Shown here one piece after another: positions 35,626 to 44,692 of a stretch of 64,000 nucleotides of DNA. A model generated the notes under the pieces. The model was not told where the DNA came from, made no database searches, and was given only the letters and a program-made list of their open reading frames with translations. Location: assembly GCA_017472575.1 (NCBI GenBank), contig JAFUPX010000043.1, positions 1 through 64,000 of the forward strand, given 5' to 3'. Every line of letters starts with the position of its first letter. Position 1 is the first letter of the stretch. A program made the position numbers and the translations under genes. Source of the DNA: Clostridia bacterium. Its GTDB lineage: Bacteria > Bacillota > Clostridia > Oscillospirales > Acutalibacteraceae.

Positions 35626-36472
35626 CGTACACACTCCTGCCATCTGCAAATTTATAAGATAATGTTTTATAGAAGGAACGCTCATTCAGCCGCAAAAAGT
35701 TCGCTGATTTTGCCGCTTTTGTTATATATATTTCAGTATACGGCTTTACGGGAGATACCTTTCTGCCGTCAACCGTTAAATAAATATCGGTTCTTTTCTT
35801 GGAATATGCCTTTAGCTTGATTTCCTTATCTGCACCTAAAAGAATAGGCTTTGCCGATAAAGAATGTGAGCATATAGGAGTTATGCATATACATTCTGTT
35901 ACAGGGTCGATAATAGGTCCCCCTGCCGACATTGAGTATGCGGTAGAGCCTGTGGGAGTTGAAATAATCAGTCCATCCGCACGGTAGTTTATTGCATCCC
36001 CCGAAACAGACACCGAAACATCTATTATTTTTGCGATATATCCGCTGGTTATTACAGCATCATTCAGAGCGAAATATTCTCCTATAGTTTTTCCGTTCTC
36101 AACAACACGGATTTTAAGCATCATTCTTTCTTCAACTGTATACTCTTTTGTTTTAAGGCGCGAAAGCATATAAAGCTCGTTCTGCTCAATGTTGGCAAGA
36201 TAGCCCATTCTTCCGGCGTTTATTCCAAGGACTGGCTTACCCGTCTGAGCGGCTTTTTTAGCGTAACGGATTATTGTACCGTCCCCTCCGATAGTTATTA
36301 TTATATCTGCGAGACTGTAAAGCTTTTCCTCGGGTGCCGCCATAAAGTTCGGACTGCATATACTGTCCGGCAGATATGCGGTTATACCTTCCTTTTTAAG
36401 GAATTTTCCAAGCTTTTCAACCATTTCGGCACTGCCTCTTTTATCAAGATTAGGCAATACTGCAACTGTCAT
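35579..36472 (-). CDS. nadK: NAD kinase
   Basis: A 297-aa enzyme making NADP from NAD. The ATP-binding GGDGTIIRYAKKA and the NAD-site segment PTGSTAYSMSAGGPIIDP are clear. ATG 36472 is used with AAAGGGGTG upstream; the GTG at 36481 lies within that site. It directly follows tlyA, as in other Clostridia. Confidence 0.95.
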   Translation of the reverse strand: MTVAVLPNLDKRGSAEMVEKLGKFLKKEGITAYLPDSICSPNFMAAPEEKLYSLADIIITIGGDGTIIRYAKKAAQTGKPVLGINAGRMGYLANIEQNELYMLSRLKTKEYTVEERMMLKIRVVENGKTIGEYFALNDAVITSGYIAKIIDVSVSVSGDAINYRADGLIISTPTGSTAYSMSAGGPIIDPVTECICITPICSHSLSAKPILLGADKEIKLKAYSKKRTDIYLTVDGRKVSPVKPYTEIYITKAAKSANFLRLNERSFYKTLSYKFADGRSVYGEKQETGKNSRFNKE

Positions 36473-36477
36473 ACTTA

Positions 36478-37287
36478 TCACCCCTTTAATAGAGTATATG
36501 ATTTATCAACAATACTTTCTGCATTCTCTTCGCATAAATTTTGCGGCTTTTCGGTTTTGCTTATGTAACAAAGATATTCTATATTACCCTCAGGTCCTTT
36601 TATCGGCGAAAAATCAAGTCCCAAAAGCGAGAAACCGTTTTCTGCTACTAAGCCTATAATTTTATTTATAACGGATATATGAACCTTTTTATCCCTTACA
36701 ACACCCTTTTTACCGACATTTTCTCTGCCTGCCTCAAATTGCGGCTTAATAAGGCATACTGCCCTTCCGTTTTCTTTAAGCAGGCTTCTCATAACCGGCA
36801 AAATAAGCTCAAGAGATATAAACGAAACATCAACAGAGGCAAAATCAAGGTCATCCGGCACCTGCTCTTTAGTTACATATCTGAAATTTGTGCGTTCAAG
36901 ATTTATAACTCTTTGGTCTGTTCTCAGCTTCCATGCAAGCTGACCGTAGCCAACATCTATTGAATAAACCTTAATTGCACCGTTTTGAAGCATACAATCG
37001 GTAAATCCGCCTGTAGAAGCGCCTATATCCGCACAAATACAGTTTTCAAGCGAAACCCCAAAGCTGTTTATTGCCTTTTCGAGCTTAAGCCCTCCGCGGC
37101 TTACATATTTTAAGGTATTTCCTCTTACCTCAATAATATCGTCCGGCTTGACGGTATCCCCCGCCTTATCGCATTTCTGATTATTAACATAAACTATTCC
37201 GGACATTATAAGCGCCTTCGCCTTTTCACGGCTTTCGGCATATCCGCCCTCTGTCAGGGCAACATCAAGTCTTTTCTTATCGGACAT
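36478..37287 (-). CDS. tlyA: TlyA-family rRNA methyltransferase / hemolysin-like protein
   Basis: A 269-aa protein. An N-terminal S4 RNA-binding domain (KRLDVALTEGGYAESREKAK) is joined to an FtsJ-like methyltransferase (DIGASTGGFTDCMLQNG, SVDVSFISLELILP). TlyA 2'-O-methylates rRNA in some species. ATG 37287 is preferred: GAGGA lies 5 bases upstream and the dxs stop abuts it. Longer frames would overlap dxs by about 40 bp. Confidence 0.93.
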   Translation of the reverse strand: MSDKKRLDVALTEGGYAESREKAKALIMSGIVYVNNQKCDKAGDTVKPDDIIEVRGNTLKYVSRGGLKLEKAINSFGVSLENCICADIGASTGGFTDCMLQNGAIKVYSIDVGYGQLAWKLRTDQRVINLERTNFRYVTKEQVPDDLDFASVDVSFISLELILPVMRSLLKENGRAVCLIKPQFEAGRENVGKKGVVRDKKVHISVINKIIGLVAENGFSLLGLDFSPIKGPEGNIEYLCYISKTEKPQNLCEENAESIVDKSYTLLKG

Positions 37288-37288
37288 T

Positions 37289-39121
37289 CTATTCCTCACA
37301 AATTGATTTATACATAGCTTCGCTGTCAAGTTTATAGCGTTTTAATGCTGATGAAATACTGCTCTGCGGTACAAACTCGCCCTCAATAGCATATATTTTA
37401 TAAAGCCCTTTATATTGCTTATCTGCAAGAAGTCCCGCGGTATGCTCGGCGATACCTCCGCTTCTTATACCCTCCTCAAAGAAATAAAGCTTCTGATAGG
37501 CACATAAGGTATCAATAAGAGTATCGCTTAAAGGATATATCTTGTTAAGCTTGATAACATCTGTATCGCCGTTCCTTTGCGCGGCCTCAAGAGCATCGGA
37601 ATAAAGTCTGCCATAGGTTATAATTGCTTTTTTGCCGCTTTTTCCGTAAACAGAGAATTCCTCACCCTTATAGGTATATTCCGTGTTTTCCTTTTCACAG
37701 CCTCTTGGGTATCTTATAGCCGCAAGCTCATTGTTTTGAGCAGTTGCTTTAATCATTTCTTCAAGCTCACCGTAATAACAGGGCGAATAAACATTTATAC
37801 CCGGAATTTGAGTAAGATATGCCGCATCAAATATTCCCTGATGGCTTTCACCGTCCTCCCCTACAATTCCAGCTCTGTCAACCAAGAGCTTTAAGGGTAA
37901 TTCGGCAATTGCGGCATCATGAATTATCTGGTCAAAGCCTCTTTGTAAAAAGGTTGAATAAACAACAAAGAAAGGCTTTAAGCCACACGATGCAAGACCT
38001 GCGGCAAATGTAACTGCATGCTGTTCAGCAATTCCAACATCAAAAAATCTTGCTTTAAATTTTTTTGAAAAATCGTTAAGACCTGTTCCAACGGTCATTG
38101 CGGCTGTTACGGCACAAATCCTGCTGTCGCTCTGGGCAAGCGAGCAAAGAGCTTTTCCGGCAATATCCGAATAAGTAATCTTTCCGCCGAATTCAGCTCC
38201 CTTTTCAATATCAAAGGGAGAAACTCCGTGATAATTTTTTGGACTGCTTTCTGCATATTCGTAACCCTTTCCCTTGGTGGTTACAACATGGATAAGAGTG
38301 GGTCTTGTATAGGTTTGAGCAATCTTAAAAAGCTCCTCCATTTCGGCAATATTATGTCCGTCAACAGGTCCTAAATAATTATAGCCCATTGCCGATAAAA
38401 TATTGTTTCGGTATACAAAGCCCTTTATACTCTCCTTAACAGAATAAAGGAAAAGATTAAGCTTTTCTCCGATTACCGGTATAGAAAAAATAAAGTTAGA
38501 AAAAGCAAACTTAAACTTATGATACTTAGGCTTGTTCCGCATTTTGGTGAAGCTGCGAGCCATAGCACCTACATTATGCGAAATTGACATTTTATTATCA
38601 TTTAGTACAACAATAAAATTATTTCTTCCGCTTCCCGCATTGTTCAAAGCCTCGTATGCCATACCGCCGGTCATTGCGCCGTCCCCTATAACGGCAACGG
38701 CGGTACCGTTTTCACCTTTTATCCTCTTTGCCCTGTAAATTCCGTAGGCGGCGGAAATAGAGTTACTGCTGTGACCCGTTACAAAGGGATCATATTCGCT
38801 CTCAGCAGGACGCATAAAGCCTGATAAACCGCCCTCAGTTCTTATCCCGCTAAACCTGTCAAATCTTCCTGTTAAAAGCTTATGAGTATATGACTGATGA
38901 CCTACATCAAAAATCAATGCATCCTCAGGGGCATTAAAAGCCCTGTGCAACGCAACGGTCAGCTCAACTGCTCCTAAATTAGACGCAAGATGTCCTCCGT
39001 TTTTTGAAACCGTTTCTATTATTATGTCCCTTATTTCAGCGCAGAGCACTTTCAGCTCTTCACTGTTCAGATTTTTAACGTCAGCAGGAGATTTTATCCT
39101 GCTTAAAGTTTTATATTCCAA
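37289..39121 (-). CDS. dxs: 1-deoxy-D-xylulose-5-phosphate synthase
   Basis: A 610-aa thiamine diphosphate enzyme starting the MEP isoprenoid pathway from pyruvate and glyceraldehyde 3-phosphate. The N-terminal GHQSYTHKLLTGR, the ThDP-binding GDGAMTGGMAYEALNNAG and FDVGIAEQHAVTFAAGLA are typical. Length is slightly short of 620-640 but all domains are present. Next to ispA it gives a small isoprenoid unit. Confidence 0.97.
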   Translation of the reverse strand: MEYKTLSRIKSPADVKNLNSEELKVLCAEIRDIIIETVSKNGGHLASNLGAVELTVALHRAFNAPEDALIFDVGHQSYTHKLLTGRFDRFSGIRTEGGLSGFMRPAESEYDPFVTGHSSNSISAAYGIYRAKRIKGENGTAVAVIGDGAMTGGMAYEALNNAGSGRNNFIVVLNDNKMSISHNVGAMARSFTKMRNKPKYHKFKFAFSNFIFSIPVIGEKLNLFLYSVKESIKGFVYRNNILSAMGYNYLGPVDGHNIAEMEELFKIAQTYTRPTLIHVVTTKGKGYEYAESSPKNYHGVSPFDIEKGAEFGGKITYSDIAGKALCSLAQSDSRICAVTAAMTVGTGLNDFSKKFKARFFDVGIAEQHAVTFAAGLASCGLKPFFVVYSTFLQRGFDQIIHDAAIAELPLKLLVDRAGIVGEDGESHQGIFDAAYLTQIPGINVYSPCYYGELEEMIKATAQNNELAAIRYPRGCEKENTEYTYKGEEFSVYGKSGKKAIITYGRLYSDALEAAQRNGDTDVIKLNKIYPLSDTLIDTLCAYQKLYFFEEGIRSGGIAEHTAGLLADKQYKGLYKIYAIEGEFVPQSSISSALKRYKLDSEAMYKSICEE

Positions 39122-39150
39122 AAATAAAACTCCTTATTGAACCTATTACA

Positions 39151-40026
39151 TTAATATTTCCTATCCAGCAAATATAAAGTTATTTCTCGAACTGCTGTTT
39201 TATCTCCGCTGAAAGCCTCTAAAGCGGACAAGGCTTTTTGAGTTAATTCGGCGGCATTCTTACGGCTTGCTTCTATTCCTTTTTTGGAAAGATATGTGGA
39301 TTTATTGTTCTTATCGTCACTCCCGACAGGCTTTCCAAGCTGTTTTTCATCAGCTGTTTTATCGAGAATATCGTCAATTATCTGAAAAGCAAGACCTAAG
39401 CTTTCAGCGTATTTCTCAGCCGCTTGCAGCTCATTTTCAGATGCGCCTGCGAGTATACATCCAATCTTACATGCACAAACCAGCAAAGCCGAGGTTTTTT
39501 TAAGATACATTTCGGTTATGATTTCTATATCCGCTTCTTTGTTCTCTATGGCAAGGTCAATTTCCTGACCGCCTATCATTCCGTTCTCTCCTGCCTCGTA
39601 CGACAAAACTTCTATTGCTTTTATCATACGGTCATCAGGTATTCCGTCCGCTCCGCAGGCAACCGAAAAAGCCTTAGTTAAAAGCATATCCCCTGCAAGC
39701 AAAGCTATTGTTTCTCCGAATTGCTTATGGCAGGACGGTTTTCCTCTTCTCATATCATCATTATCCATACAGGGTAAATCATCGTGAATAAGAGAATAAG
39801 TATGAATCATTTCAAGGGCGGCGGCAAAGCAAAGCGCACCTTTAAAATTCTCACCGCCACATAGCTTATAAAACTCCATAAGCAAGACCGGACGAATTCT
39901 CTTTCCCGCATTTAAAATACTGTATCTTGCCGCGGATACAACCTGCGATTCACTTTCGGGCAAAAGCTCCTCTAAAAGCATTTCCAGCTTTTGAACAGTT
40001 TCAGCGGTTATATTATCAATCTTCAT
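39151..40026 (-). CDS. ispA: geranyl/farnesyl diphosphate synthase
   Basis: A 291-aa all-helical prenyl transferase. First Asp-rich motif: LIHDDLPCMDNDDMRRGKP; second: FQIIDDILDKTADE. Also GGQEIDLA, typical of short-chain prenyl synthases. Start ATG 40026 overlaps the xseB end by 11 bp; upstream in-frame starts would reach deep into xseB. The ribosome site is weak, so coupling to xseB is likely. Confidence 0.94.
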   Translation of the reverse strand: MKIDNITAETVQKLEMLLEELLPESESQVVSAARYSILNAGKRIRPVLLMEFYKLCGGENFKGALCFAAALEMIHTYSLIHDDLPCMDNDDMRRGKPSCHKQFGETIALLAGDMLLTKAFSVACGADGIPDDRMIKAIEVLSYEAGENGMIGGQEIDLAIENKEADIEIITEMYLKKTSALLVCACKIGCILAGASENELQAAEKYAESLGLAFQIIDDILDKTADEKQLGKPVGSDDKNNKSTYLSKKGIEASRKNAAELTQKALSALEAFSGDKTAVREITLYLLDRKY

Positions 40027-40225
40027 CTCTTTGCTCGCTTTCAGCTTCGGTAAGAGTAATGATTTTTTGCTTAACATTATCAAGGTTCTCTCGGCAAGCC
40101 TTGGATATCTTCATTCCCTTTTCAAAAAGCTCGATAGACTCATCAAGTATTGTTTCGCCCTTCTCAAGAGTTTCAACTATTTTTTCAAGCTCACCCAAGG
40201 ATTTCTCAAATTTATTATCAGCCAT
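40016..40225 (-). CDS. xseB: exodeoxyribonuclease VII small subunit
   Basis: A 69-aa protein with the conserved KFEKSLGELEKIVETLEKGE and LDESIELFEKGMK. It joins XseA to form ExoVII, which degrades single-stranded DNA from both ends. The start is 3 bp after the xseA stop. Confidence 0.94.
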   Translation of the reverse strand: MADNKFEKSLGELEKIVETLEKGETILDESIELFEKGMKISKACRENLDNVKQKIITLTEAESEQRDED

Positions 40226-40228
40226 TTT

Positions 40229-41431
40229 TTACTCCTTATTCGTTACAAGACAGCTTACCTTTCCGTCCGCAAAGCGCAGAGAAATACTGTCGTCAATACT
40301 GATTTCATCAATAGATCTGACCGATTTTCCGTTTTTTGAAACGGCGCTGTAACCCCTTTTCATAACCTTAAGGGGACTTAGTGCATCCAATCGGGAAATA
40401 AGCTTTAAAAGTGAATTTTCACATTCCGAAAGCTTTTTTTCACCCGAAATGAAAAGAAAGTCGGTCAAGCGGTCAAGAAGCTGTTCTTTTTCAAAAACAA
40501 ACGCCTTCATAGGGTCAGCAAAATATACAGACCTTAAAGCCGCTTGTAATCTCGCCTCGCTGTATTTGTATTTTGAAATTAAAGCAGCTTTTAGGGTTGA
40601 CTCATATTTAAAAAGCCGCACTTTAAGCTCGGATAGATCAGGAACCGCAAGCTCAGCCGCCGCAGAGGGTGTTGAAGCCCTTACATCGGCAACAAAATCA
40701 CAAATAGTAAAGTCGGTCTCGTGCCCTACCGCCGAGATAATCGGTACGGGAGACTCGTATATTTTTCTTGCAAGCTCCTCACTGTTAAAAGCCCACAAAT
40801 CCTCTATGGAGCCGCCGCCTCTGCCTATAATTATCAAATCAATATTTGAAAGAGCATAAACCCGCTCAAGAGCGCTTAGCATATCGGGAACTGCCCTTTC
40901 CCCCTGAACCGCAACAGGACACAAAACAATTTTTGTTGAAGGACAGCGTCTGCCTGTGATATTAATTATATCCCTTACCGCCGCGCCTGTATCAGAGGTT
41001 ATAACGGCTATTCTTTGAGGGAAGACCGGCAGTCTTCTCTTGCTTTCCTGATCAAATAAGCCTTGCTTAGAAAGCCTTTCCTTTATCTGCTCGAACTTAA
41101 GGGATATATCACCAAGACCGTCTGCCAGCATTTCCTCAGCGTAAAGCTGATAGCCGCCGTCCTTTTCGTAAAGGGATACTCTGCCCTTTATGATTACCTG
41201 AACACCGTCGCAAGGTTCAAATTTAACGGACGACGCATAAGAACGGAACATAACACAGCGTATCGAAGCGTCACTGTCCTTTAATGTAAAATAAAGATGA
41301 CCGCTAGCATAATGATTTTTAAAATTGGAGATTTCTCCCCTCACCCAAATGCAGGATAGCCTTGTATCTCCCTCTATCAGAGACTTAACATAGGTGTTAA
41401 GCTGTTTTACCGAAATAGCATTCTGTTGCAT
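40229..41431 (-). CDS. xseA: exodeoxyribonuclease VII large subunit
   Basis: A 400-aa subunit. An N-terminal OB fold (LSCIWVRGEISNFKNHYASG) is followed by the catalytic domain (ITSDTGAAVRDIINITGRR, GRGGGSIEDLWAFNSEE, PIISAVGHETDFTICDFVAD) and a coiled-coil C-terminus. It is 2 bp after nusB. Confidence 0.96.
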   Translation of the reverse strand: MQQNAISVKQLNTYVKSLIEGDTRLSCIWVRGEISNFKNHYASGHLYFTLKDSDASIRCVMFRSYASSVKFEPCDGVQVIIKGRVSLYEKDGGYQLYAEEMLADGLGDISLKFEQIKERLSKQGLFDQESKRRLPVFPQRIAVITSDTGAAVRDIINITGRRCPSTKIVLCPVAVQGERAVPDMLSALERVYALSNIDLIIIGRGGGSIEDLWAFNSEELARKIYESPVPIISAVGHETDFTICDFVADVRASTPSAAAELAVPDLSELKVRLFKYESTLKAALISKYKYSEARLQAALRSVYFADPMKAFVFEKEQLLDRLTDFLFISGEKKLSECENSLLKLISRLDALSPLKVMKRGYSAVSKNGKSVRSIDEISIDDSISLRFADGKVSCLVTNKE

Positions 41432-41433
41432 AG

Positions 41434-41823
41434 TTATTCTTTAACAACCGACGAGAGAATTCCGTTCACAAAGGAAGCGTCCTCCTTGGTTGCATACTTT
41501 TTACACAATTCAACCGCTTCATTTATGGAAACGGACACAGGTATATCAGGCATATATTTTATTTCATACAGCGAAAGGCGCAAAACAGCTAAAGCAGTTT
41601 TGGAAATTCTGCCGATAGTCCAGCCAACTAAGTTTTCGGATATAATACCGTCCAGCTCATAAAGCTTTCCATAAACTCCGGAAAAAACCTCTTTCATATA
41701 TTCATCGGGAACGATATCTCGCACTTCGGCCGATAAACTAAGTAAATCCTCTATAGGCTCGTCATTAAACTGCTTTTCAAAAATAAGTATAAAAGCCTCT
41801 TCTCTTGCCTGTTTGCGTGTCAT
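41434..41823 (-). CDS. nusB: transcription antitermination protein NusB
   Basis: A 129-aa helical protein of the NusB/NusE complex needed for rRNA transcription. RKQAREEAFILIFEKQF and the C-terminal VSINEAVELCKKYATKEDAS and FVNGILSSVV match. ATG 41823 is used (MTRKQ) with AGGTG nearby; the longer frame to 41850 lacks a ribosome site. It is the first gene of the operon that ends with recN. Confidence 0.95.
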   Translation of the reverse strand: MTRKQAREEAFILIFEKQFNDEPIEDLLSLSAEVRDIVPDEYMKEVFSGVYGKLYELDGIISENLVGWTIGRISKTALAVLRLSLYEIKYMPDIPVSVSINEAVELCKKYATKEDASFVNGILSSVVKE

Positions 41824-41862
41824 AAAGCACCTGCTTTCATAAATATGCATAATTACTTTTTA

Positions 41863-41891
41863 ATTATACAACACCACAGTTCTCTTTTCAA
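41863..41891 (-). promoter_or_regulatory. promoter of the nusB-to-recN operon
   Basis: Minus strand: TTGAAA (41886-41891), 17 bp, TATAAT (41863-41868). Confidence 0.85.
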
Positions 41892-41932
41892 GGAAAATAT
41901 GCAAAAAATAATGAATATGCATAAAAAATAAA

Positions 41933-41953
41933 GGCAAGAGTAAAACTCTTGCC
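41933..41953 (-). terminator. terminator after mscL
   Basis: GGCAAGAG/CTCTTGCC with 5-base loop; minus strand continues TTTATTTTTT. Confidence 0.88.
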
Positions 41954-41965
41954 TATCAAATTAAA

Positions 41966-42409
41966 TTAATCCTTTTTAAGCGAATCTCTTATTTCCTTTA
42001 AAATTGAAATTTCAGTTTCCTCAGGCTCGGCAGGAGCCTCTTCAATTTCTTCCTTTTTCTTTAAAGCCTCCATCCGCTTTTGTGCGTTCATCATAAGACG
42101 GATAACAACAAATATCGAAAAAGCAATAATAAGGAAATCTATAATAGTCTGAATAAAATTACCGTATGTAAGAGCGGTTTCAGCCTGAATAACCTTTCCT
42201 GCCTCATCGTAAACCGCAGGGTTTATAACCCATTTAAGGTCTGTAAAGCTTACTCTGCCTGTAAGAAGACTGATAAGCGGAGTAATGATATCGTTAACCA
42301 AAGAGGTTACGATTTTGCCGAACGCTCCGCCGACAACAACACCGACAGCCATATCCAGTATATTTCCTTTAAGAGCGAATGCTTTGAAATCATTTAAAAA
42401 TTTTCTCAT
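41966..42409 (-). CDS. mscL: large-conductance mechanosensitive channel MscL
   Basis: A 147-aa membrane channel that opens on osmotic down-shock. MRKFLNDFKAFALKGNILDM, GVVVGGAFGKIVTSLVNDII and a second membrane segment (FIQTIIDFLIIAFSIFVVIR) are typical; a charged C-terminal helix follows. The start at 42409 gives the normal MscL N-terminus; a longer frame to 42529 would overlap the coiled-coil gene. Confidence 0.96.
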   Translation of the reverse strand: MRKFLNDFKAFALKGNILDMAVGVVVGGAFGKIVTSLVNDIITPLISLLTGRVSFTDLKWVINPAVYDEAGKVIQAETALTYGNFIQTIIDFLIIAFSIFVVIRLMMNAQKRMEALKKKEEIEEAPAEPEETEISILKEIRDSLKKD

Positions 42410-42431
42410 TTTTTCAAACCGTCCTTTAATT

Positions 42432-42905
42432 TTATTGACCCAGAATACCCACAAAATACTCGCATGCCGCAACATACTGTGCATCGATAAGACGCTGTTT
42501 TTCCGAGTATTCCTTATCAGAGGATACAATTTTTAATATTTCGGATTTTGCAACCTCTGTTTTGCCTAGTATCAAATTTATAAGCTCTTTTGCCTGTTCA
42601 TTCTGTCTCAAGGACAAAACATTACAGTTTTTAGCCGCTTCTACAACAATTTTGCCTATAACAGCCGAGCCATACTCTACATCTTCCGAGAGCTTGTGTC
42701 TCTCAGTTATTCTTTCCTTAAGACGTTCAATGGGGGGTTCTGAAGATATTGAAGGTTGTTCTGCATTTTTACCGCTCGATTTCAAGCTTTCAATTTTTTC
42801 TTCCAGTTTTTTTATTTCACTGTTAAGCCTTATAATTTCGGCATTTGCATCCTGCAGCTTATCAAAAAGGGAAATGTTTTGCTCAAGCAGTTGCTTTTTT
42901 CTCAA
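42432..42905 (-). CDS. coiled-coil protein, function unknown
   Basis: A 157-aa soluble protein. Residues ~5-50 form a heptad-type coiled coil (LFDKLQDANAEIIRLNSEIK, KLEEKIESLK), then a Ser/Pro linker and a helical domain with YGSAVIGKIVVEAAKNCNVL. No family recognised; the size and coiled coil recall small division-associated proteins. TTG 42905 is preferred, with AGGGGTG 5 bases upstream; a GTG at 42914 is the alternative. It overlaps the VanZ gene by 23 bp and precedes mscL by 22 bp. Confidence 0.65.
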   Translation of the reverse strand: MRKKQLLEQNISLFDKLQDANAEIIRLNSEIKKLEEKIESLKSSGKNAEQPSISSEPPIERLKERITERHKLSEDVEYGSAVIGKIVVEAAKNCNVLSLRQNEQAKELINLILGKTEVAKSEILKIVSSDKEYSEKQRLIDAQYVAACEYFVGILGQ

Positions 42906-43407
42906 ACTTATCACCCCTGAAACATATAAGTTTATAAATCGGTTTTATAAATCTCACAATTAAAAACGATACACCTACACCTATAAACGCACCGGCAAAA
43001 TCAATCAGAACATCTCTCAGTTCACAGCTTCTTCCTACGCTCAGCAGCTGATGCAATTCATCGCTTACCGCATAAAAAAGACAAAACGCAAGACTTATAA
43101 ATACCCTTACTTTAAGCTTTAATCCCCTGTAGCTCACCATTGTAAGAAAAGCATATATACCTAACGCGGTATAGATTGAAAAGTGAGCAAGCTTTCTCAC
43201 GGTAAACTGCAAGCCGTCAATTTTCTCCTGCTTTTGGTTATCGTCCAACTCCTCAAAATCTGTATATACAACCTTTGCAACCTTTGATATTACCTTTAAG
43301 CTGGTTTCTGTTGATTGGTCAGCATCCTGAGCGGAGAAACCAAAAATTAAAGCCATACAGCATACAAGCATTACAGCCGCCGCAACTCTGAAGATTAAAA
43401 CTTTCAT
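42883..43407 (-). CDS. VanZ-like family protein
   Basis: A 174-aa membrane protein with four hydrophobic segments. IDGLQFTVRKLAHFSIYTAL and the typical FCLFYAVSDELHQLLSVGRS, then RDVLIDFAGAFIGVG, are the VanZ domain core. VanZ-like proteins occur widely, and some raise teicoplanin resistance; the biochemical role is unknown. GGGG lies 8 bases before the ATG. It sits behind the ftsEX-M23 genes. Confidence 0.88.
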   Translation of the reverse strand: MKVLIFRVAAAVMLVCCMALIFGFSAQDADQSTETSLKVISKVAKVVYTDFEELDDNQKQEKIDGLQFTVRKLAHFSIYTALGIYAFLTMVSYRGLKLKVRVFISLAFCLFYAVSDELHQLLSVGRSCELRDVLIDFAGAFIGVGVSFLIVRFIKPIYKLICFRGDKFEKKATA

Positions 43408-43424
43408 ACATAAACCCCGATTTT

Positions 43425-43447
43425 TAAATCCGGCATTGCACCGGATT
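43425..43447. repeat. hairpin between the M23 hydrolase and VanZ genes
   Basis: AAATCCGG and CCGGATTT form a stem with a 7-base loop. Only short A/T stretches follow, so it may be a weak terminator. Confidence 0.5.
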
Positions 43448-43452
43448 TAAAT

Positions 43453-44676
43453 TTACTGTACCTTGCGGAAATAATTCATAGGATTAACCCAACTGTTATT
43501 AACCATCATACCGAAATGTAGGTGATAACCTGTTGACCAGCCGGTTGTACCAACATAGCCTACAACCTGCCCCTTTTTAACATAGCTTCCCGTTCCGACA
43601 GTTATAGAGGACATATGTGCATAATATGCCTTATAGTTTACACCGTCACTACCTGTACCGTGGTCAATAGCAACATAATTTCCATAACCGCCTCCGCAAC
43701 GCTGACCGTCACTGTTATAGCAGCTACTGTACTTTTTATAGTTATGGGTACAGGAGCCGTAAGACTTATAAACATAACCGTCCGACATAGCATAGACCGG
43801 ATATCCTCCGCATCCGGCTATATCAACACCGTAATGAACACCGTTGTGTACCGAATCGTTACTATGGTATCCCGCACTTATATAGCCTCCCGAAACAGGC
43901 CACATAAAAGCACCACCGTCATACTGAACATTAACACCTGAATTCTGAGCCATTGAATTTAATGTTTTTTGGTATGCTTTAATATCTGCCTCTATATCGG
44001 CGTTTTCATTTTTCTTGTCATTAACCTGAGCGCTGATAGTATTTATAACGCTCTGTATACTGCGGTTTTCTTGTTCCAGCTCGGCTTGTTTTGCTTCAAT
44101 AGTTTTCTTAATATCAACCTGACTTTGAAGCAGTTTTTCGTTTTCAGCCTGTTTTTCCTCGATAACCTTAATTTCTGCAACCAAATCTTCAATCATTTTC
44201 TTATCGTGAGAAGAAACCGCGGAGGTAAGTTGAGAAAGCTGGAGAAATTCAGCGAAATTCTCCGCTCCCAAAAGCACCTGAACATTGCTTCCTGTGTTGC
44301 TCATACGAATAGCGCGCAAACGCTTTTTAAAGGAAAGCTTCTGTTCATCGATTTCCTCATTCTTTTTATTGATTTCCGCTTTATTGGCAGCAATAGTAGA
44401 ATTAATTTTATTTATTTCTTTGTTGCACAGGTTTATCTGACTTTGAGTATTGGCAATTTTTTTCTCAATAGCCGATTTTAAGGCTTCCTGAGATTTCTGG
44501 TCATTTTGGAGGGATTTAATTTCCGCTTCAATTTTCTTTGACTCTGCTTCAAGCTTTTTTATCTCGTTATTGAGCTGACCCGCGCTCATAGCAGCGGAGG
44601 TAGAAACAGTTAAACAGCCTACGGTAAGTATTACAGACATTACCAATGATATGATTTTAAAAATACTCTTTTTCAT
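43453..44676 (-). CDS. M23-family murein hydrolase with coiled coils (EnvC/CwlO-like partner of FtsEX)
   Basis: A 407-aa exported enzyme. Signal peptide at residues 1-28 (ISLVMSVILTVGCLTVSTSA), long coiled coils from ~30 to ~250, and a C-terminal LytM/M23 domain with metal ligands in HNGVHYGVDIAG and HLHFGMM. The domain carries a Cys-containing insertion near residues ~315-345 (CTHNY...CYNSDGQRC) between metal-binding segments. Start 44676 follows AAAGGA. It is 16 bp after ftsX, so FtsEX probably activates it to cut peptidoglycan. Confidence 0.88.
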   Translation of the reverse strand: MKKSIFKIISLVMSVILTVGCLTVSTSAAMSAGQLNNEIKKLEAESKKIEAEIKSLQNDQKSQEALKSAIEKKIANTQSQINLCNKEINKINSTIAANKAEINKKNEEIDEQKLSFKKRLRAIRMSNTGSNVQVLLGAENFAEFLQLSQLTSAVSSHDKKMIEDLVAEIKVIEEKQAENEKLLQSQVDIKKTIEAKQAELEQENRSIQSVINTISAQVNDKKNENADIEADIKAYQKTLNSMAQNSGVNVQYDGGAFMWPVSGGYISAGYHSNDSVHNGVHYGVDIAGCGGYPVYAMSDGYVYKSYGSCTHNYKKYSSCYNSDGQRCGGGYGNYVAIDHGTGSDGVNYKAYYAHMSSITVGTGSYVKKGQVVGYVGTTGWSTGYHLHFGMMVNNSWVNPMNYFRKVQ

Positions 44677-44692
44677 TGTATTTCCTTTCAAA

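Noticed and set aside
41840..41932. ARG-box-like ATGAATATGCAT sequences near nusB
   Set aside because: Only loose similarity in an AT-rich stretch, and the match to the ArgR consensus is poor.
43969..44481. 170-aa open frame on the plus strand
   Set aside because: Antisense to the coiled-coil region of the M23 hydrolase; its composition is the mirror of Lys/Glu-rich coding.
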